Source of the DNA: Paragorgia papillata
Lineage: Eukaryota; Cnidaria; Anthozoa; Scleralcyonacea; Coralliidae
Direction of reading: 5' to 3'
Assembly: GCA_035771165.1 (NCBI GenBank)
Contig: JAWNZC010000344.1
Coordinates: forward strand, 726,001 to 790,000
DNA: 64,000 nucleotides
Shown: one piece after another, positions 39,588-49,557 of the stretch
Position numbering within the stretch: position 1 is the stretch's first letter
Layout of the letters: every line of letters starts with the position of its first letter
Made by a program: the position numbers and the translations under genes
Notes under the pieces: generated by a model
What the model was told of the DNA's origin: nothing
Database searches by the model: none
What the model saw: only the letters and a program-made list of their open reading frames with translations

Positions 39588-42500
39588 TTAAAATCCATAA
39601 GGAACTGTATCAAACCTATTTACAATAACACGTTTGTTGTAGACTACCCTATAATCTTTACTCTAACGTTTCGTGATCACTCTCGCTTGGTGCTCGTGTC
39701 TCTCGTAATTTTAAATGGAATATCTACACATACTTTAAATGGATCAACTATATCACACACGGCATTAATGTACACCATATGACACATAACATTAAAATTC
39801 AACTTTTCTAAAGTCTTATAATTTAAAGTAATTCCTCTTATTTTGCAACACTTTCACCATTACTCAGCTCGTACGCATAATTTTTCGGCCCCCCCGACAC
39901 AAACGTTGTAATGTAGTCTTCATCAAGTTCATCGGTCAGTTCTCCAAGGTAAACACCTGTCTCTGGGTCCGACTCCCCTGGCTTGCTCGTGTATATCACA
40001 GAATCCGTATCGTAATACAATACTCGTTCTTCCAACTCCTCCAAACGCTGTACAATTTGAGACGGGCATGAGCTGTCGTGAAGACTGCAATCACCACGTT
40101 AGTTCTCGAGTTGCTCTCCACGAAATTCTCTTTGTTCTCGTAACGGAGTTCTCTCGTAACGGAGTTCCACGACGTCGTCGCTAACAAACGATGCATCGGT
40201 AACTTCAATTTCATCCGAGGTTAACATGTCAAAGTATTCTTCTGGATTGGAAACCAGCTTTACTTTGGTCCTGTTGGGCTTAGTGTATCTTCTCGTTTTC
40301 TCGACACTCGAGGCATCGTTCTCCCGCCGTACAGCGCATGTCGGGGTTCAAGAGGCTCTGCGATTTCGAAACTATCGAAATAGGCTTTCATTTCAGGATT
40401 GGCATCGATCTGACGTCTCAAATCACACTCCCACATTTCTGCGACATTATAACTGTGCGCTTTGAGGTAGCGCGTCTTCTCTAGGGTGCGCTGGTGCAAG
40501 TCTTGCATAGTTTGCTGGTTGACTGGATTTATGGTGTCTCTAGAATAGCATCTAATGCAGCCATGCCAGAAACAACCCTGCAGTTCGTAGACTGTTTTGG
40601 TCTCGACGTGATAACCATCAACACGGTATTTACCGATGCGTTGTTCGCCAAAATTACGCGCATGACGTATGGAAATGTTGTTGGACTGTGCCGTGTACGC
40701 GAGCCATTTTAGGCCAATTATACTGATTGTTTGTCTTGTGGTCTGTAGCCATGTGGTGGGATTACGGAAATCGTATTCTCACGTAGAAAGTTGTTACGGA
40801 ACACCAAATTGCATGCTGAAGCGATCGTCAAACATTTCTCGAATGGATCAATATCGGTAACCGAGCGAAACAGTTCACGGAACTCGAGACAACAACGTCG
40901 GAGGATATCGACGTCTGAACGGCAATACTTTTATATTTCTTCTTGGAAGTTGAAAACATAATTGTTAGCTTTCAATAGGTTATACCAGTCGTAAAATTTT
41001 CTTCGATCATCAGAACTCATGCCGTCTGGATCATAATACTTTGCATCGGGAATAGGGCGCACGTAATTCTGTAAAAATGATGTGGGAAGTAACCTTTAGC
41101 AAGTTCAGTTAGGCCGAATGTTTTTGGGAAACTTGCAAGTCTCATCGGAATAAAACATAACGAGTCGACAAACTTAATCTTTAACACCGGCACGTTCAGC
41201 GTTAAAATCTTCGCATGATTACTTCCGGTACCAAGCCATTTTTGTGTAGATATTGTAAAATGAAATAACCATCATAGCCTTGAAAATTATGCGCCATTAC
41301 TATACTGCCGGCGTGTTGCTCCTGGAAAAGCCATTCGCAAAATTCATCTCGTTTGTTCGGTCCGCTAAACACACATTCTTGACCACTTTCATCGTGCACG
41401 ACGCAAAGATTTGGGATATGATCGCCGCCTTCTTGTGTGCATTCAAAGTCAAAGAATAATAACTGGTTGTAGTCGCTTTCAATAACTTGTTCTCCGCCTA
41501 CGGCCGCCTCATCATCGAATAAATTTGTGCTCGATTGTGCTTCGGTATCGACTTTTCTTTTCTTTGCCGGTTGAATGTAACATTGATGGTTCTCGACATC
41601 TACGTATTTCTGACATACTGTACATCGTACAAGGCCACAGTTATGATTTAGTTCGTTCACCCTCTTCACAACTTGGTTGCAATGTTTACATTTCATGACG
41701 GATGCACAAATCGATCGCTTTTCGCCCATGATTGCTTTATGCCTATCAAAACAATCTTGACTTTTGAAAAAGCGGTTACAATCTTCGCAATGAACCCAGC
41801 TCGTAATCGGACAGTTTTGAGTGTAAGAAAGTTTACACGTGTCTCCGCAAAGATGGTCTTCAATTTTAGCATAGCCTTTCTTGCACGTATGGCAGTATTT
41901 CTTGCGAGAAATGAACGCTGGCATGCTTGAGATCACATCGTAGTGATCATCGTGGGCGTAGAGATAGATATATTTGGATGCTTCAGGACCAGAATATATT
42001 AGTGAATTCAAATCTTCTTTGGACACAATGTTAATTTGATAGTCGGTTAAATACGTTTGAAACTGTTTAACTTCTTCAAGACCGCACTGACCTAGCAGAA
42101 CGTTAGCCTTTTCGTGTAAGTCATGGGCGAGGTTGCCTTGTAAAGCTCCCCGATAATCTTTTATGTAAGGATAGCGTTCATCACAATCAACTTTGGCTTT
42201 CGCGACGACAATAGCTCGTGCAAGACATAAATTATCCGTGTTTTGGATACGGACGATAGCTCTTTTGTTAGTTAAATATTTCTCTAAATTGGCGATTTTT
42301 CGTTTTTTCCTCGTTCCCCGGTTCGGCATCTCAACATGGATAATGTTAACAGTAATCGAATCATCTAATGTAAACGTATCGTTTGACTGAATGACTCTTT
42401 CGACTTCGGCCAAAATTCGTTCGACAGTCAGTCGTTCTCGAGACATAAACGGTAGTGAAATCGGATATTCGAGCTGAGGGGAATGCATAATAAATCGGAC

Positions 42501-42826
42501 TTGATCATGCGAAGCCACACTATCAGTGACACGATCTAGTAAGCTTTCAAATAAGTTGTGTAAATGTTTAAGGACATCGGCAATTCCTCGGACTTGTATA
42601 TCATGAAACTGAATCTTATAATCAAGGCCCGTGGTCTTAAACTTCTTTACTTTAACTTGTTTAACCGACTTAACAGTAAAAAACGGAACAGTTTTAGATT
42701 TCTTACTTGCTGATACGCTGTCGTCGTCTTGTGCGGGTCGTTTGCGACTACCTTCTCCAATCTGGGTATCGTTTGGTCGAACTTCAGGCGTAGGTGGTAG
42801 GTGTGACGAAATAGAAAATTAGAGAT
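39588..42826 (-). pseudogene. Protein-primed family B DNA polymerase, degenerate
   Basis: Without an ATG: the frame opens after a stop near 42836 and reads SHLPPTPEVRP, then a long N-terminal region with FRIMH-type block (RFIMHSPQLEYPISLPF), Cys/His modules (CHTCKKGYAKIEDHLC, CEDCNRFFKSQDCFDRH) and the exonuclease motifs FFDFECTQEGG and MAHNFQGYDGYFI. After frameshifts downstream of 41200 the polymerase part shows ALYGGRT, a motif B-like NVVIAVFTTAHARLKLY, and motif C YYDTDSVI (about 40020). The C-terminus ends FDTVPYGF at 39588. It would replicate the element by protein priming; many lesions make it non-functional. Confidence 0.8.
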
Positions 42827-43875
42827 TTAAATAGTATTTAAAATTATATTTAAGTTTAGAAAAAGGCATGTAAATAAGTAAAATAATAATTAGGACAATC
42901 CCTTAGAGAGTTGTCAGACGTCAAGTTTATGTAAATGGCCAACGCCTTAGATAAAAAGGAGAGTCCGAAGGTGTCTTGAGGAGAGAGAGGTCATCGTTGT
43001 TAGGCGAAAGGAAGATACGAGAGTTCTACTTGCTTGGAAACCGCCAAGCTCGCAGATATCACAGCAAGATATTGACAGTAAAGACAGTTGGGGTAAGAGA
43101 GCCTTATTCAAAGGTACACTAGACCAACGTCGTCATCGATAATTATTTGAGTTCGGGAGCAAGTGGTGGTGGCAGTTACGTATAAAACGCTGAGCAGAAT
43201 CTCGTACAGTTTGGAGTTGGCACGTCGGAAGCCAGCAAACGTTAATCGCTGAAAAGACCTCGCGTTCAGATAACATATCTCGTGGAAGAAAGTGGAGCAA
43301 AGGAAGACTCTAGAGTGAAGAAGAAGCCTAGGCAGAAGCCGAAGAAGACGACTGACAACGGACAAAAACTCTTAGGAATTCGTTAAGTATATCATTATTT
43401 AGTTAATTAAATACGACCGGTATATTTAGTAAGTTAGGAATTAAATTGATTAAAAATCTTTGTAAGTTCATTGCCCTGGAGTTGCGTGAGTTGATGCAAG
43501 CTGTAGAAAGGAGAAACCCTCAGTTTAGGGGCGGATTAAACCATAGTTAATAGAAAACATGGTTTGGAAACCCGGCAAATTTCAAAGCGGTTAACAATCA
43601 AGCTACGATTGATGTTGAAAGGTACACGAGGGTGCACAAATCCTTTGTTTTAGGTTTATTAATATTTAAACCGTACGGTTGAGTGATTGAACCCAAACGT
43701 TGCTATTGGATGATTGCTTCATTATACAGAAAACACAATATGTTCAGTAACCGTGAAAGTGCACAAATTTCCATAAACCTGAACAAAAACATAAAACAAT
43801 GACTTTTGTTGAGCTTCCAAACCATGTTTCTATTAACTATGATTAAACGAACTACCCGAAGGTAGCGTGACTTTG
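42827..43875. other. No supported gene between PolB and the acidic ORF
   Basis: Includes an inverted repeat with arms near 43538-43570 and 43817-43850 (CCATAGTTAATAGAAA and complement). Open frames lack protein character. It could hold a spliced 5' exon of PolB, which has no ATG, but I cannot identify one. Confidence 0.4.
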
Positions 43876-44211
43876 CTACAGTAGGTGTTCGAGGAAAGAG
43901 TCATCGTCCCAATCAGTGTTGAACCATTCAGGAAGAACTTCAGGTGTTGATGGTAGATCACCAAGGAAGGAATCATCGTTCCATTCGTTGTCAAACAAGG
44001 CGCGTTCTTCAGTCGACCAACCAGTGAACAAATCCAGACATAATACTCCATGTCTCCCTGTTTCAAAATCATGTTCCATATCGTTTGACCATATAATAAT
44101 CCTTTGCCATAAGGCGACTTCCCTGTGCATCTCCTCAAAGTTAAACACCCCCTCCACTACCTCTATCTCTTCGATGGTTGTACAACTTTCGATTACCTCA
44201 ACAAGATCCAT
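43876..44211 (-). CDS. Acidic small protein near the right end of the Polinton, 111 aa
   Basis: ATG at 44211 (MDLVEVIESCTTIEEIEV), preferred over the upstream ATG at 44286 that adds a hydrophobic low-complexity stretch. Strongly acidic. The C-terminal half holds two similar units, FDNEWNDDSFLGDLP and FNTDWDDDSFLEHLL. These look like acidic activation-domain or short linear binding motifs. VLCLDLF resembles a degenerate LxCxE motif. Position near the TIR is that of accessory or early genes. Function unknown. Confidence 0.45.
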   Translation of the reverse strand: MDLVEVIESCTTIEEIEVVEGVFNFEEMHREVALWQRIIIWSNDMEHDFETGRHGVLCLDLFTGWSTEERALFDNEWNDDSFLGDLPSTPEVLPEWFNTDWDDDSFLEHLL

Positions 44212-44395
44212 TATTGTCAAAGAAAGAAAACGTATTAACCTCAGAATATTCAAATTGTACAATTTAAAAAAAAAAAAGCAATACACCAGTTAACGTTTAG
44301 CTAATCACAAACATATCTTACCATTTCTCGAGTAGACGTAGAGAACAAAAATCTCCAAGAGAATTGCAGAAACCACGAATGAAAGACTGTAGGCA

Positions 44396-44562
44396 AAGTA
44401 ATTAACTGTACGACAACCCTGGGTTCATATCACCCACTCTATGTGAGCGGGCGCCACACCGGGCGCCACACCGGGCACCACACCGGGCGCCACACCGGGC
44501 GTCACACTGAATATTTGATGAAGCGGCATCCCTTTGTACGCTATAGTGGGGGGTTACCTACT
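44396..44562. repeat. Right terminal inverted repeat of the Polinton
   Basis: Reverse complement of the left TIR with fewer 12-bp units (44450-44506). Ends GGTTACCTACT, then TACGGA. Confidence 0.85.
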
Positions 44563-45295
44563 TACGGAACAATACTACTGACAGAGTTGTTATACTTTCG
44601 TTTAAAGTTAATGGAGCTGCTCTTTTTTGGAGTTTAAGAAGTTGATCGAGTAATTCATTTCGTGCATTTCCCCAAACCGTATTACAATATAATAAATGAG
44701 GTTATGTTAACTAAAACTGGATCTAGGTTTGGAAATTTACGCCTGGAATATATCCTCATAGATTTTGTTTTTTTTGTAATTTATTACCATGCGATTTTCG
44801 TCGGCCCACTCTGTCATGTTGAATAAATCGTTAGAGAGGTTATCATTGATTTCAAATAGCTCAGGAGCATTAGTAAGCAGGGTAGAATCATCAGCGAACA
44901 AAAAGGGATCAGAGTTCTCAATGTTTGGGGGTAAGTCATTTATGAAGAGCAAAAATAACAAAGGACCCAGAATAGAACCCTGAGGTACCCCGGTTTGAAT
45001 TGTCAATGGATTGGATAAAGTCCCTTTAATAAACACTTGTTGGTGCGATCTTGTAAATAAGAAGTAAACCATTGTAAAGCTAGGTCGGTAATTCCGTAGG
45101 ATTTTAATTTACGGAGTAAAATTGAGTGGTTCACTAAATGAAAAGCTTTTGAGAAGTCCAGAAACAAAATACCATTGATTTCACTTTGTCTATGGTATTA
45201 ACCAAGTATTCATAAACCATAATTAAAGATGTTTCGCAGGAATGATTGGGTCTGAAGCCATGCTGATGGTTAGAGATTATTTGATTTTCACGTAT
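44563..45295 (-). pseudogene. LINE reverse transcriptase, middle part, frameshifted
   Basis: Near the 45290 end it reads HQHGFRPNHSCETSLIMVYE, then the palm region with GVPQGSILGPLLFLLFIND and FADDSTLL (catalytic FADD), and ends next to the Polinton with YCNTVWGNARNELLD and LQKRAAPLTLNES. This is the CR1/jockey-type RT. Several frameshifts. The next residues are at 24690, beyond the Polinton. Confidence 0.7.
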
Positions 45296-46619
45296 ATTGG
45301 TTCCGAACGTTAGAACTTGATTTCTGAACGTTTCGTCTTTGCTTTAATTGACTATAATTGTCTCGACTGGGATGGTCATATTCGGCTGAATCACTATCAA
45401 CTGAAAGCAATTCAAATCTATTTGACATTGAAATTTCACTTGCTTTGGGCATTTGGGACTGACTAATTAGCGGACAATTATCTTTTCTTTTCATAGTTGA
45501 CTTGAATGGTTCATGATCTTTTTGTTTGTTAGGGACATGTGTGCTGGAAATGTTTTGTTCAAGATCTGAATTTAAAAGATCTGAATTGTGGTTAAGAGCC
45601 TTTTCTTTTTCGATGGTCTTTATTTTGGTTTCAAGGACAAACAGTTTTTCAGCTAGGGTTTGGTTTAGAGTTCTTATTTCATCATTTTCTTGCTTTAGCT
45701 TTGCATTAGCCTCGTAAACCTCTGGATTTGTTGTCTGCGAAAACAAGTCTGTTGTGTTGCTATTACACCCATGGGTATGATGAGCTATATTATGAGACTG
45801 TGTGGCTTCTAGCTGAGTTTTGTAAGACAAGTTTTTGTTTATTAAAGATTCTAATTTATCGTCTTGCTGTTTAATGAAATTGGTTTGCTCGACTAACATT
45901 TCTTCTAACTGCAATAGCTTTAACTCGGATTCCTGTTTGGCAAGAGATAAATCCCTGTGCATGGCAACCTGTTTTTGATTAACGACTGTTTCCAAAATGG
46001 TTAAATCCAACTTAATTCCTTCAACTTCGGCCATAATATGCCGATCTAAACAATCATGATTACCTTTTGTCATCACGTTAATTCGTTCGTGGTGCATGGT
46101 ACTAAATTGCTGATCTTCGAGCTGCTGATCAATTATTGTGGCTTGAGTATCGCTGCTTGAAATTGTATGATTTGATTGAGGTTGGTTGCTTATATATACT
46201 GTGAGGTTCACTTTTCTCATATATATTGAGTTCCTTTTCTAAGTACTCTTGAAGTCTAATCTGTAAATCTTTTTTACACCGGAGTTCTTTTGTCCTCTTC
46301 GCTCAAGTTCATTTTTAAGTTCATCCACCGTTAATTGGCAGATCGGTTTACCACTAACCGTTTTAGATCGATTCTCTGTACAAGGATTAGTGACTAACCT
46401 GACGCACGATTCCTCTTTTATGTTGTACTCATTCAAGGTTCGGCTATATTCAAGTTGCTTGTCGATAAAAGTAAGTTGTTGTTGGTCGACTGGGATTTGT
46501 TCCTTCTCGAAGATTTGGAGCTTCCCATTCGTAATTGTGTCACTCGGTTCAACTTCTAGAATAATCGAAAAATTACTCGAGATACGGAGCCTCTTAATAA
46601 GCAGCCGTCCTTCCAGCCG
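45288..46619 (-). pseudogene. LINE ORF1-like protein with ubiquitin-like, SAP and coiled-coil regions
   Basis: Three parts in order. (a) Ubiquitin-like: [41 protein letters not shown]. (b) SAP motif: [19 protein letters not shown], continuing in the next frame as LQIRLQEYL, with a one-base shift in an A run near 46272. (c) A long coiled coil (45288-46220), with segments such as LETVVNQKQVAMHRDLSLAK and FVLETKIKTIEKEKALNHN. It then joins the RT directly, so the endonuclease region is deleted. Ubiquitin homology is clear by eye; whether it is a normal part of this LINE is not known. Confidence 0.55.
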
Positions 46620-47176
46620 TCCTTCTCAGTCTGTATTTTGGTGTGACGAAGGAACAGAATTTCAAGATATTCGTAAATCCATTAGTAAAAAGTATGGATT
46701 TACTGTTTTTCACACACATAATCGTGAAATAAAAGCATCACACGTCGAACGAGTCATTCAAACCCTAAAAACGATGGTAAGAAGAGTATTGACTTTGGTG
46801 GATGATTTCAATTACGAACAGTTTTTACCGACTATCCTTGAACGCTGTAATAATTCTCCCCATAAACGTTTATTTGGATTGACACAGCGTAATGTTTACA
46901 AAAAAAAAAGTAAAAATCAAAAAATATAAAATTCTTCAACGTTTGGTTAATTAGCCGGTACCCACTAAAAGTATTTTAAAAAAAGGTACGCGGGTACGAA
47001 TTGCACGAGCAAAAATAAATATATTTGAAAAATCAAAGTTTAAGACGTTGGACGAACGAAATTTTTACTGTTGAAAAAGTATACATCACGGATCCTGTTA
47101 CTTATCAGATAAAAGACGACGACGGTGAAATAATACAAGGAATATTCTATCGTAAGGAATTACAAGCGATAACATG
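46620..47176 (+). pseudogene. Element B integrase, 3' part
   Basis: Resumes the integrase cut at 16830: VFWCDEGTEFQD (second Asp), EIKASHVERVIQTLK (Glu), a helical region NNSPHKRLFGLT, and after frameshifts the C-terminal domain (NEIFTVEKVYITDPVTYQI and GIFYRKELQAI) with the stop near 47176. Completes the DDE triad of element B. Confidence 0.7.
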
Positions 47177-47242
47177 AATATTCATATTGTTAGTAACGCA
47201 ATTTCGAAAAACGGAAAATAAAATTATGCAAAGGAATTTGAG

Positions 47243-48069
47243 ATGCCTCTCATACAACCCATCGATGCTATAAACCAAGATAAATTTATTGAAATTTTGT
47301 AAGTGTGTTACCCTTTAACGACTAAAAATATTACTCGTGATTCTTGTTGGTACTCGCTTGAAATTGAGTATAGCAATTTTAAAAGAGATAAAGATGAAAA
47401 AGATTTAGCTGGAAAACTATTATTTGAGACGGGGAAACAAATTATTCCCGACGGAATTTACGATATCGAACAATTACTTCGTGTTTTGAATAACGGTTTA
47501 AACGAATACGAAGCAAATATTAATCTTTATACAGAATATTGGTTGTGTCAGTATACACTGACTTATATGACTGAAAATGGTGCAGCGCATGATGGTGGAG
47601 AATTAAATAAATTCCGTCTCGTTAAAATCGAAAGAAAACAGTGGTAAAAAAATAAATATAACATTAACATTAACTCTTTCTCATGCACTTGCTTTTATGC
47701 TGGGAATTGAAAATGGTGTTAATATATTTGAACAAAAAATAGATAATCAGCCTATGAGTTCTTCTGTAACTACTCTTCATTCGAGTTTTTTTACCGGATC
47801 CTTCAAATGGTTTAAATAAAATATTTATTTATTGTGATGAAGTGGAAAGAACGTTAACTGGGGACATGAGCGCTGAGTTGTTAACCACTGTACCCATTCA
47901 ACGAGAAGGACAAGGGAGTGGTTCGTTGTTTTGTTTTACACCTATTAAAAGTCAAAGGAAATTAAAAAAATCGATTATATCATCGTTTCATATCTCATTG
48001 CGAGAAGTGACGGGTGCACTGATACCGTTTGATTCTGGAACTGTTAGTATTGACGCGATCGTTACATAA
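47243..48069 (+). pseudogene. Element B minor capsid (penton-like) protein, frameshifted
   Basis: ATG at 47243 (MPLIQPIDAINQ), a stop near 47300, then SCWYSLEIEYSNFKRD and GIYDIEQLLRVLNNGLNEY. After shifts near 47645 and 47810 come LSHALAFMLGIENG and IFIYCDEVERTLTGDMSAEL. The last block aligns with VYTDIVDAQFVGDVKVPL of the Polinton penton-like gene (34249-34765). It lies downstream of the integrase as in the Polinton. Broken in at least three places. Confidence 0.5.
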
Positions 48070-48237
48070 TGCTCAAAATAAAATTAGTTGAAGAAAGAGG
48101 TCTGCTTAACATTAAAAAATATGATGTGTCTTATCCATTTTCCCTTTACGTTGGATATTAATTAATTAAATTCTCGTTAGACGTAAACGTGCAAGATTAT
48201 TTGTAACCATTTTTAAAAAAACAAACAAAGATGAGTC

Positions 48238-49557
48238 ATGAATGATCAGAAAGAAGTTGAAAAGCACGATAATGTATTTACATCGCCTTTAGAATTATTA
48301 ACTTCGTCTCCGTACAATGAAACATTTACGGAAAACCGTGTGTGTACTCTGCATGCTACTCCAAAAAATCCATTGCCTGACAATTATATATTTACAAACA
48401 ATGGTGATGCTTTTGGTCTTATAAAATCAAGCGATACTAAGTTGTCTTCAAAGTTGCTTTAGCAAATGGAAATGATATTCCACAGGATATGAATTGTACT
48501 CCTTGTCCCCTCCCACTTCGTTTAATGTGGAGAAATAAAGAATTAAAAGTTAATGGAACGTTAGTTACACGAGCAGATAATTTGGCAAACTATAATTCGT
48601 GGGTAAAGTTTTTGACACGAGAGGTACCCACCGATTATGAACATTCAAAAGAATTAAATATGGCCATACTCGACACAACCATACATTACGATAGCATAGC
48701 AGATGTTGGAGATGGGGGTGGGGGTTTGCTAAATGAAGGTGCAAGAGAAAGATGTGTTGCATTCGCTCAAAGTGCTAATCAATACTTGATTGATGACCTA
48801 GACATCACGTGTTTTGGTGATTCCGGGGGAGAAATGTATATTCCCACTGCATTTAGATTGGATCTGGAATTGATACGTACCAATAATACAATAATTTTTA
48901 TGGGGGCAAATATTCGGAATGGACCCATAGCCGATGCTCCTCTCCACTTAAACGATCTACAATTAATACTTCCCGTTTTTAAAGCAAATCAGCAGTTATC
49001 GCAAGCACTAAATCTAGCATTGGCAAATAACAAAGAAGAATGTAAATATTACACAACAGATTTTAGATGTGTTACTGAAACGATAAATGCCGATAGAACA
49101 CAACATCAAGTAACAAATATTTTTGACGTTAGCGTTCCATCGCGAATGTTCATTTTATATTGAAGACAAAATAATTATAATGGAACTTATACTTCAAACA
49201 CCTATCGTTTTCAATACGAAAATATTTCACTTTGTCAAATCACCGTAAACAACGCACAGGTTGGTGAAGTAATAAAAAAATTCAAGAGACGCCTATGCAC
49301 AGTTAATATCTGTACTTAACCGTAATCACCGCGAGATGCCATTTAATATTCAGAGTTTGAAGCTCAACACGGTATTATCGCATACGTCAAGAGATAGTCA
49401 TATTGAAGTTTTACCGATCAGACCAAACGGTACAGTTAGTTGTGAACTAGAATTCACAGCGAATACACCTGCAGGAACTTTATTGTTTATTGGTGAATTT
49501 AGAAATCAGTTGCGTATTGGTCTGGAAACACCCGCAAGAAGATTATTCAGTAATTAA
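48238..49557 (+). pseudogene. Element B major capsid (hexon-like) protein, frameshifted
   Basis: Pieces: 48238-48462, 48489-49163 and 49336-49557. The middle part follows the hexon-like plan of the Polinton: LMWRNKELKVNGT, NYNSWVKFLTREVPTDYEHS, RLDLELIRTNNTIIFMG and DVSVPSRMFIL. After a stop at 49163, NNYNGTYTSNTYRFQYEN continues in another frame. The last piece (IRPNGTVSCELEF, LLFIGEFRNQL) matches the final capsid strands. It proves that element B is a Polinton relative with virion genes, though now dead. Confidence 0.55.

Larger units (their letters stand above)
24697..44562. mobile_element. Polinton/Maverick (adintovirus-like) element, complete ends, with nested insertions
   Basis: 19.9 kb between inverted termini that start AGTA(A/G)GTAACCCCCC. 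Flanks are TACAGA (24691-24696) and TACGGA (44563-44568), the expected 6-bp duplication with one change. It encodes integrase, penton-like, small basic protein, hexon-like protein and protease on plus, and ATPase, conserved small proteins and PolB on minus. Removing the DIRS-like and hAT-like inserts leaves about 13.8 kb. It sits inside a LINE RT gene. Confidence 0.85.
16819..46619 (-). mobile_element. LINE (non-LTR retrotransposon) carrying nested insertions
   Basis: LINE parts on the minus strand lie at 44569-46619 (ORF1 and RT), 24330-24690 (RT C-terminal end) and 16819-17032 (3' UTR with AATAAA followed by an ATT repeat tail). The gaps are filled exactly by a Polinton (24697-44562) and an LTR element (17037-24325), each with its own target duplication. 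The LINE itself interrupts the integrase of element B. It lacks its endonuclease region (internal deletion near 45290). Confidence 0.65.

Noticed and set aside
43108..43365. 85-codon minus frame upstream of PolB as a possible PolB 5' exon
   Set aside because: Sequence does not look like a PolB N-terminus and no convincing splice donor and acceptor pair was found.
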